Below are positions 39,501-41,987 of a DNA stretch of 41,987 nt, in pieces. The notes beneath the pieces were generated by a model. It had not been told where the DNA came from, made no database searches, and saw nothing but the letters and a program-made list of their open reading frames with translations. The position numbers and the translations under genes are program-made. The DNA is taken from assembly GCA_002633005.1 (NCBI GenBank), contig NMRA01000222.1, positions 106,302-148,288 on the forward strand, given 5' to 3'. Source of the DNA: Phoronis australis (taxonomy: Eukaryota > Phoronida > Phoronidae). Every line of letters begins with the position of its first letter. Positions within the stretch are counted from its first letter, which is position 1.

Positions 39501-39542
39501 TGCTAACTGGTCAGCAACTTCAGAAATATCTGGCTCAGCCAT
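6451..39542 (-). CDS. RANGAP1: Ran GTPase-activating protein 1, whole gene span (16 coding exons)
   Basis: Activates GTP hydrolysis by Ran on the cytoplasmic side of the nuclear pore, keeping the RanGTP gradient that drives nuclear transport and spindle assembly. I joined the exons listed separately: all have GT/AG borders, phases agree, and the sum is 1731 nt, i.e. 576 residues plus stop (human 587). Residues 1-355 are leucine-rich repeats. The catalytic arginine is R92 in MFTGR, and the conserved loop DNAFGP is at 122-127. An acidic linker (about 359-397) precedes the animal-type C-terminal domain (about 417-576). K513 in IKSE matches the human SUMO-1 acceptor site (LKSE), which in vertebrates tethers the protein to RanBP2 at the pore. 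The start is chosen because [16 protein letters not shown] aligns with the family N-terminus and has A at -3 and G at +4. Recognition is by remembered similarity to the human protein; family assignment is very secure. Confidence 0.96.
6855..8297. mobile_element. TA-flanked non-autonomous DNA transposon, 1443 bp
   Basis: Both ends carry CGTATTCGCCGTAATAACCG in inverted orientation (from 6856 and ending at 8296), flanked by TA (6853-6854, 8298-8299). TA target sites and ends of this kind fit the Tc1/mariner superfamily. The sequence ATAAGCGCCCCCC occurs just inside both ends. No transposase frame. It lies in the RANGAP1 intron between exons 15 and 16. Confidence 0.82.
8677..8798 (-). CDS. RANGAP1: RANGAP1 coding exon 15
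   Basis: Residues 514-553 plus two bases. Begins SEDKIK (human SEDKVK), completing the SUMO consensus IKSE. Continues [20 protein letters not shown], matching human ALNHMVQQDYFPKALAPL. Acceptor GTTTCAG|AGT, donor CCA|GTAAGT. Confidence 0.95.
8799..9909 (-). other. RANGAP1 intron 14
   Basis: About 1.1 kb between exons 14 and 15. Short overlapping open frames near 9000-9220 on both strands are shadows of each other with no motif. No repeat recognised. Confidence 0.5.
9910..10001 (-). CDS. RANGAP1: RANGAP1 coding exon 14
   Basis: Residues 483-513. Ends [12 protein letters not shown], matching human LTRLLVHMGLLK. The last residue, K513, is the predicted SUMO acceptor; the rest of its motif (SE) is in exon 15. 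Acceptor ATTGCAG|AT, donor AAG|GTAGCA. Confidence 0.95.
10399..10504 (-). CDS. RANGAP1: RANGAP1 coding exon 13, copy A
   Basis: Residues 448-482 plus one base: [18 protein letters not shown] and on to AAFSCS, aligned with human SDPEKVVSAFLKVSSVF. Acceptor CTTGCAG|ACA, donor TCAG|GTATGC. Helical part of the C-terminal domain. Confidence 0.92.
10943..11035 (-). CDS. RANGAP1: RANGAP1 coding exon 12, copy A
   Basis: Residues 417-447 of the assembled protein: [20 protein letters not shown] then [11 protein letters not shown]. Acceptor CCTCAG|ATC, donor GGG|GTAAGC. This copy is contiguous with exons 14-16 without a gap, so it is used in the reconstruction. Confidence 0.88.
14138..14384. other. Unique sequence between copy A and the gap
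   Basis: Begins AAGGGGACTGTAGTC after TTAA, where copy B diverges. It may be the left end of another transposon cut off by the gap, but no second end is available. Confidence 0.3.
14385..15013. other. Assembly gap, 629 N
   Basis: A run of unknown bases. Copy B of the duplication resumes immediately after it, three bases beyond the end of exon 13. Confidence 0.99.
15017..15122 (-). CDS. RANGAP1: RANGAP1 coding exon 13, copy B
   Basis: Same 35 residues plus one base as copy A ([18 protein letters not shown] then more). The N gap begins three bases beyond the exon end, so only the first bases of its donor are visible. Confidence 0.83.
15560..15652 (-). CDS. RANGAP1: RANGAP1 coding exon 12, copy B
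   Basis: 31 codons starting [20 protein letters not shown], aligned with human DVSTFLAFPSPEKLLRLG at the start of the C-terminal domain. Acceptor CTTCAG|ATC, donor GGG|GTAAGC. It differs from copy A at two residues (Asp to Asn, Asp to Glu) and lies in the duplicated segment beyond the N gap. Confidence 0.85.
16102..17269. mobile_element. TA-flanked non-autonomous DNA transposon, 1168 bp, absent from copy A
   Basis: Perfect 25-bp terminal inverted repeats, 16102-16126 and 17245-17269, beginning CGGTAAAGTCGCGTGATT and ending TCGGAC. TA flanks each side (16100-16101, 17270-17271). Copy A shows the empty site with one TA (ACCAAGTACACAAAC, near 11490). TTCGGAC-like motifs recur inside both ends, as transposase-binding repeats do. 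No transposase frame. Fits the Tc1/mariner superfamily by its TA site. Confidence 0.9.
19906..20416. other. RANGAP1 intron 11, unassigned part
   Basis: Unique AT-rich sequence between the duplicated segment and the tandem repeat. The 75-codon minus-strand frame at 19901-20128 has no recognisable motif. Confidence 0.4.
20417..20435. repeat. Perfect 19-bp palindrome
   Basis: ATTGTCACGGCGTGACAAT: two 9-base arms around one base. Just upstream of the 433-bp tandem repeat. Confidence 0.75.
20844..20856. promoter_or_regulatory. Perfect DR1 nuclear-receptor element
   Basis: TGACCTTTGACCT is two AGGTCA half-sites (reverse strand) spaced by one base, the consensus for RXR heterodimers and HNF4-type receptors. 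Function in this place is inferred only. Confidence 0.4.
21277..21289. promoter_or_regulatory. Perfect DR1 nuclear-receptor element, second copy
   Basis: Same 13-mer one repeat unit (433 bp) further on. Confidence 0.4.
21572..21616. repeat. AAGAAT-type microsatellite
   Basis: GAAGAAGAATAAGAAGAATA and more of the same. Directly follows the 433-bp repeats. Confidence 0.85.
21641..21662. repeat. Short perfect hairpin
   Basis: CTCTGCGC, six-base loop, GCGCAGAG. A related CTCTGCGCGTGCG lies on the other side of the tandem repeat near 20442, so the whole 20.4-21.7 kb block may be one mobile element. Confidence 0.7.
21663..22789 (-). other. RANGAP1 intron 11, part next to exon 11
   Basis: No gene or clear repeat seen. 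Confidence 0.4.
22790..22888 (-). CDS. RANGAP1: RANGAP1 coding exon 11 (acidic linker, end)
   Basis: Residues 384-416. Begins [20 protein letters not shown] and ends with ITPSPRKE, similar to human ATPSRK at the same place. I chose the strong donor GAA|GTGAGT over the earlier CAG|GTCAGA because it adds this conserved stretch; both keep frame. Confidence 0.83.
23292..23367 (-). CDS. RANGAP1: RANGAP1 coding exon 10 (acidic linker)
   Basis: Residues 358-383. Reads [18 protein letters not shown] then more Asp/Glu/Gly, the acidic stretch that follows the repeats in all RanGAPs (human SLSDDEDEEEE). Acceptor TTTCAG|TG, donor CAG|GTCTGT. The low-complexity sequence is not alignable residue by residue; position and phase support it. 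Confidence 0.88.
23620..24436 (+). mobile_element. Harbinger-like MITE, copy 1 (817 bp)
   Basis: Ends GGGCTGTTCCAGCAAAATCT and, inverted, GGGCTGTTCCAGTAAAATCC, each followed by a G-rich run. TTA flanks both sides (23617-23619, 24437-24439), matching the 3-bp TWA target duplication of PIF/Harbinger elements. No transposase. In intron 9 of RANGAP1. Confidence 0.82.
24813..24897 (-). CDS. RANGAP1: RANGAP1 coding exon 9
   Basis: Residues 330-357 and two bases of the next codon. Starts [19 protein letters not shown], aligned with human NTLGEEGCEQLQEVLEGFN, and caps the repeat domain. Acceptor TTAATAG|GT, donor TCAG|GTAAGT. Confidence 0.92.
25258..25357 (-). CDS. RANGAP1: RANGAP1 coding exon 8
   Basis: Residues 297-329 plus one base. 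Contains [10 protein letters not shown] and LEKFELN, the last full leucine-rich repeats (human ELNLSFCEIK, LEKLDLN). Acceptor ATTCCAG|GAA, donor ATG|GTAATT. Confidence 0.93.
25442..25954. mobile_element. hAT-like MITE (513 bp)
   Basis: 13-bp terminal inverted repeats CAGGGCTTGGAAT, with a second inverted motif CGCGGAAAC inside. CAGGG ends are typical of hAT elements. I see no clear target duplication, so an old or rearranged copy is likely. In intron 7. Confidence 0.65.
25955..27793 (-). other. RANGAP1 intron 7, remainder
   Basis: AT-rich. Overlapping frames near 26134-26698 on both strands have no recognisable domain. Nothing assigned. Confidence 0.4.
27794..27904 (-). CDS. RANGAP1: RANGAP1 coding exon 7
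   Basis: Residues 260-296. Contains [20 protein letters not shown], matching human [20 protein letters not shown]. Acceptor TCAACAG|GCT. Donor AGA|GTAGGT is chosen because it keeps frame with exon 8 and agrees with human length to within one residue. Confidence 0.93.
27905..28765 (-). other. RANGAP1 intron 6, left part
   Basis: No gene, RNA or repeat recognised. Confidence 0.4.
28769..29605 (-). mobile_element. Harbinger-like MITE, copy 2, inverted (837 bp)
   Basis: Same family as copy 1 in the opposite orientation, similar along its length. TTA flanks both sides (28766-28768, 29606-29608). In intron 6 of RANGAP1. Confidence 0.82.
30065..30223 (-). CDS. RANGAP1: RANGAP1 coding exon 6
   Basis: Residues 207-259. 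Contains [20 protein letters not shown] and [14 protein letters not shown], two repeats almost identical to human ([29 protein letters not shown]). Acceptor CTTCCAG|GCT with a 24-bp minisatellite directly upstream of its pyrimidine tract. Donor ATG|GTTTGT, again without the usual purine at +3. Confidence 0.95.
30241..30318. repeat. 24-bp minisatellite, about 3.2 copies
   Basis: Unit AACACTATTAACAGGTGAGA plus four bases, starting at 30241, 30265, 30289 and partly 30313. It ends 17 bases from the 3' splice site of exon 6 (exon begins 30223), so on the transcript it lies where the branch point is expected. Confidence 0.85.
30701..31257. repeat. Direct duplication, copy 1
   Basis: Starts TTACAAAAGCAAACATTTGA; nearly identical to 31361-31943. 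Ends at a poly-T run. Confidence 0.92.
31361..31943. repeat. Direct duplication, copy 2
   Basis: Begins directly after the single N at 31359. About 98 percent similar by eye to copy 1, with a small extra segment near 31830-31855. Probably a sequence end joined without overlap. Confidence 0.92.
32103..32237 (-). CDS. RANGAP1: RANGAP1 coding exon 5
   Basis: Residues 162-206. Contains [20 protein letters not shown], matching human LALKVFVAGRNRLENDGA. The usual GRNRLEN reads GRGRLEN here. Acceptor TTCCAG|ATG; the donor GAG|GTTTGT is weaker than its neighbours. Confidence 0.95.
32816..32995 (-). CDS. RANGAP1: RANGAP1 coding exon 4
   Basis: Residues 102-161. Contains [15 protein letters not shown] and [17 protein letters not shown], two consecutive leucine-rich repeats nearly identical to human. 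The asparagine of DNAFGP (residue 123) lies in the loop facing Ran. Acceptor TTTCAG|AAA, donor AGG|GTGAGT. Confidence 0.96.
33498..33569. repeat. Intronic hairpin, 16-bp perfect stem
   Basis: TTTGGAGAACCAGTTT (33507-33522) and its exact reverse complement (33545-33560) around a 22-base loop; arms extend to GGTAC/GTACC with a 4-base internal mismatch. It lies in intron 3 and would fold in the RANGAP1 transcript. Confidence 0.8.
33703..33762 (-). CDS. RANGAP1: RANGAP1 coding exon 3 (catalytic arginine)
   Basis: A 60-base exon for residues 82-101. It reads [20 protein letters not shown], the most conserved GAP motif of the family. Arginine 92 (in FTGR) corresponds to the arginine essential in fission yeast Rna1p and human RanGAP1. 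Acceptor TTCCAG|CG, donor TTG|GTAAGA. Confidence 0.96.
33763..34750 (-). other. RANGAP1 intron 2
   Basis: No gene recognised. A GGGCTCGA with CAGGTCG motifs near 33924 hints at a decayed hAT end but is too short to call. Confidence 0.4.
34751..34878 (-). CDS. RANGAP1: RANGAP1 coding exon 2
   Basis: Residues 39-81. Acceptor TTTCCAG|CTAAG, donor GAG|GTAAGA. Contains [20 protein letters not shown], a leucine-rich repeat matching human LEALRLEGNTVGVEAARVI. The split alanine codon joins correctly to exon 1. Confidence 0.95.
35148..35220 (+). mobile_element. tRNA-SINE tail fragment
   Basis: CACAGGC, CTTCTGATCGTC and the following ~60 bases match, in opposite orientation, the tail of the SINE at 39045-39172. 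The tRNA-like head is missing. Confidence 0.6.
35457..35966. repeat. Imperfect direct repeat with GTACGTACCCC motifs
   Basis: 35457-35620 and 35800-35966 are diverged copies of one ~165-bp sequence. TGTAGTGTACGTACCCC or a close variant occurs near 35585, 35604, 35763, 35936 and 35951, and once more near 38474 beyond the hAT insertion. Confidence 0.75.
36251..38416 (+). mobile_element. hAT element with 5-bp target duplication (2166 bp)
   Basis: Terminal inverted repeat CAGGGCTCGAC / GTCGAGCCCTG, flanked by TGAGA on both sides (36246-36250, 38417-38421). Subterminal regions are packed with CAGGTCGCATTT / GCGACCT motifs in both directions. Five-base duplications suit the hAT5 group. The ~1.65-kb interior has no transposase frame I recognise and is relatively CpG-rich. 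It interrupts the GTACGTACCCC repeat region in intron 1. Confidence 0.85.
39045..39172 (-). mobile_element. tRNA-derived SINE
   Basis: On the minus strand an A-box-like TGGCCGAATCG (39156-39166) and a perfect B box GGTTCGATTCC (39110-39120) are spaced as in a tRNA gene, followed by a non-tRNA tail that recurs at 35148. The anticodon region is degraded (a run of T), so it is not a working tRNA. Limits approximate. Confidence 0.7.
39428..39542 (-). CDS. RANGAP1: RANGAP1 coding exon 1
   Basis: Encodes residues 1-38 plus one base. It starts [13 protein letters not shown] and contains [10 protein letters not shown], the family's first repeat (human LSFKGKSLKL). It ends ATG|GTAAAT. The frame is open further upstream, but this ATG matches the family start. 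The 5' UTR lies above 39542. Confidence 0.93.
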
Positions 39543-39640
39543 AATTTTGTACCACTTCAGCTGGACACATGTGAGGAATGTCAAAAATGGCGACGGTCGA
39601 TTCGAACTTCCCGGATGAATCGTAAGTTTACAAGGGAAAT
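39540..39640. promoter_or_regulatory. Candidate bidirectional promoter of RANGAP1 and a plus-strand gene
   Basis: Two opposite ATGs lie 44 bases apart, and the plus-strand one is embedded in AAAATGGCGAC, a YY1-like start-site motif. CpG is locally frequent. Confidence 0.4.
39587..39621 (+). CDS. Candidate first coding exon of a head-to-head gene
   Basis: ATGGCGACGG has an excellent start context (AAAAATGG). It reads MATVDSNFPDE plus two bases and ends at a strong donor, ATC|GTAAGT. No following exon could be identified before the window ends, so the product is unknown; chance is possible. Confidence 0.4.
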
Positions 39641-41987
39641 AACTCTGACAACTGCATAGTGTCCAGCTCTGTGTCAGTGACTCAGTACTACCTGTCGACA
39701 AGTATTGAACCAAATACCTAAAAATACTACGGAATCTGATTTCATGACAGTCTATAATTTAATGTACAAACCCTTTAGAGTTCTACTTTTAGACTGATGC
39801 CAATGCGCCATGAATTGCTATTGGTTCACGTGAAATTTAGCAAAAAGAAAAATAAACTGGCTAAAGCAAAATAATTAAGCCGGGTATAATCAAATTTCGT
39901 TTGTTACTCGGCTCAAAATGAAAATTCAAAAACACTGTTATTATTTTCAAAATCATCATTTCGTTTTCATGCAACATTTGTTTTTCCCACAGAAATGATA
40001 AAAGTCCTAATTCGATAGCCCCTCGATGCAGAAGTGGGACTGTACAAAGCAAGTCACTTGTAGGCCTATCTTGATAACAGCGCCGCCAAAGCACGTTTGT
40101 TGGAACGCAAATATGTCGTATGGGCCTACCCCTGAAACAACAATCACTTAGTTTGTCAGATACTATCACAGTGGCGGATAAGGGNNNTGGCGGATAAGGG
40201 CGGGGGGGCAACATGTTGCCTCGGGCGAATTGGGCAAAGCGCGAGTGTATGTGCACAGGTGGTCCGAAAGTGCGGGCCGGGGGCCGGGGATGTGGACTTC
40301 CTGTTCAGAAATCTATCGGCGGATTAAAAAAAAGAATGCGATCCGCCGCGTCCTGGAGGTATGAGGCCCCCTCTCACTGGTCCTAGTTACTGGACTCGAT
40401 ATCTGGATGTTTCCTCACGCTTCGCGCTGTACGGTTGCTGTTTCTTTCCTTGCGACGCAGCCAAGCAAAGCCTAAAAATCCGTCCATGTATGAACTATAC
40501 TATGAAAATTTTGAGTCGCACTCGTAATTTATCGGGCCTAAGGCAAGATAAGGGTGGGATGCGATCGAGTGTCCTCAGCTCAGGTCAACACTGCTGCAGA
40601 CGTAGGGGGCGAAACTTTGACTGATGGCGACTCTAGTGACGGACTCAGTCGGACGTCAGTGTTCAATATCAGGGGAGCGCCGGAGGCGTGATATACTTGT
40701 CCTTAGGCAAAAATACTAAAAACCGGGGCACGATGAAACAGGAAGAGAGAAAAAGAAAAGGAAACGCTTGTCGTTTCCAGAGCCAGATCTAGATATGCCT
40801 AATCTCGGCCGCGGAGACAGCTCAGAGGCCTCAATTGAGAAACGTTTGCAGCGTTTATCGTCTACGGCGCAATTTTAAAACCGGCCGTGCTTCGGCATGC
40901 ATTAGTTGTAGACAGGAGTGGTTTTAAGCAGGCGGGTAATGAGATTTCAAGTCTTTCATGAAGTGTAATCGTGACAATAAAAAACAGCTTCTTGACACAC
41001 ACATGGAGTGGACAGAGTTGCTGAAAAGGTGCATACAGGGGTCACACTTTCGCAGGGCGGTTTTGGAGAAATTATTTCAACACTTTTAAAATCCTAACTC
41101 CGATCGTCCGAGGCGATCGTGGACAATTGCAACGGACAAGCCTCGTCAAAACACTGTCGACATGCCTGTCAGCAGTTGCAACGCTCGAGTACGATCGTTT
41201 GCAACCGTCAAGTTTTCAAAACCAGAAACCCTTCTTTTGACCTTTGTAGTAAGAAACAGGAAACTTTTACAGTTCCGAACTCCTAAAGTACTTGTACCCT
41301 TTTGTACGTAATGGGATTTTTGTCAGAAAAGACTCCCTTTCGTCAGGGAATATTGGCAAAAAGGCGGTCACTCTTTCGTAGCTAGCTAGCGAAAACATCG
41401 GCATTTAAACGCCATGTTTCCTATACTTATCAGGGGCCCCGGGATACAAGATTTTTTTAAAAGGGGGTCGGATCAATGATTTTTTAAATAGGGAAGTCCA
41501 AGTCAACACTGACTTGAAAATTCTAGGTTTGATATCGTTACAATCAATGAAAAAGGAGGATATGGACCCCCTTGACCCCCCCCCCTCCAACATCCGCTTA
41601 TGCACCCCACGCGAAAACTGAGCAGACTATAGCCGAGCAAAACAGACTTGGCCAAAAGTGAGAGACTCGATTCTGAAGTAACGAACAAAACCTCCTGTGA
41701 ATGATGCGGGTTTTAAGTTGGCCTACAGCAGCTGTCGCCAGCCAAGCTGCATGGTGCGTATACATTACCTTTACACCATGTGTAACAAGATGTTACTGTA
41801 CTAGCAGACAACAGAGCAACGGCTGCTGCCACTCGTACATTATTTGATTATGTGGACAGTGAAACCATGCATTTGCCGGGTCTTCCAAAGCAACGTCATC
41901 GCAATCTTGTTATTTTTTTTAATGGAAGGTTGCAATGATTAATCGTCTGGGCATTACAGAAGGTCCATGATACTGTGTTCGCAAGTC
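39622..41987. other. Right flank, no gene recognised
   Basis: CpG-rich patches (40370-40900) and G/C homopolymer runs near 40200 and 41575 resemble transposon remnants. GGCGGATAAGGG is repeated on both sides of the NNN at 40185-40187. The 87-codon frame at 40361-40624 has no known motif. Confidence 0.4.

Noticed and set aside
40165-41610. One transposon between GGCGGATAAGGG and the C-rich run near 41575
   Set aside because: The right side reads GCATAAGCGGATGTTGG on the reverse strand, which does not match the left end well enough to be an inverted repeat.

Overview
The window is intron-rich, AT-leaning nuclear DNA from a metazoan draft assembly. Small exons with GT/AG borders are spread over 33 kb, CpG is not depleted in places, and non-autonomous DNA transposons are dense. 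Gene structure and transposon types (hAT with 5-bp target duplications, PIF/Harbinger-like, TA-inserting Tc1/mariner-like, a tRNA-derived SINE) suit a marine invertebrate (cnidarian, hemichordate, cephalochordate or similar). I cannot fix the phylum. Nothing looks bacterial, viral or CRISPR-like. The assembly has a 629-bp N gap (14385-15013) and short N runs at 1619, 31359 and 40185-40187, each at a repeat or duplication breakpoint.

The main content is a complete Ran GTPase-activating protein 1 gene (RANGAP1) on the minus strand, from its ATG at 39542 to its stop at 6451. I reconstruct 16 coding exons that stay in frame and give a 576-residue protein (human protein 587): leucine-rich-repeat GAP domain with the catalytic arginine in MFTGR, acidic linker, and the animal C-terminal domain with a conserved SUMO acceptor motif (IKSE). 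Exons 12 and 13 occur twice, in two nearly identical ~3.7-kb segments (10396-14137 and 15014-19905) separated by the N gap. This is most easily read as two haplotypes assembled in series.

At the left edge, also on the minus strand, is the first coding exon of N-acetylglucosamine-6-phosphate deacetylase (AMDHD2), which runs off the window. Between it and RANGAP1, on the plus strand, is a probable two-exon gene for an 82-residue single-pass membrane protein (2337-3307). Its 3' end converges on that of RANGAP1. At the right end a short plus-strand open exon (39587-39621) sits head-to-head with RANGAP1, suggesting a bidirectional promoter; the rest of that gene is not recognisable here.

The introns hold the mobile DNA: a 1443-bp TA-flanked element (6855-8297); a 1168-bp TA-flanked element present in only one of the two duplicated segments (16102-17269), so its empty site is also in the window; two inverted ~0.8-kb Harbinger-like MITEs bracketing exons 7-9; a 513-bp hAT-like MITE; a 2166-bp hAT element with TGAGA target duplications plus a deleted relative at 1237; a SINE pair; a 433-bp tandem repeat full of nuclear-receptor half-sites; a 24-bp minisatellite next to a 3' splice site; and a long intronic hairpin. 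The most interesting leads are the filled/empty transposon pair, the inverted MITEs around exons 7-9, and the DR1-rich tandem repeat.
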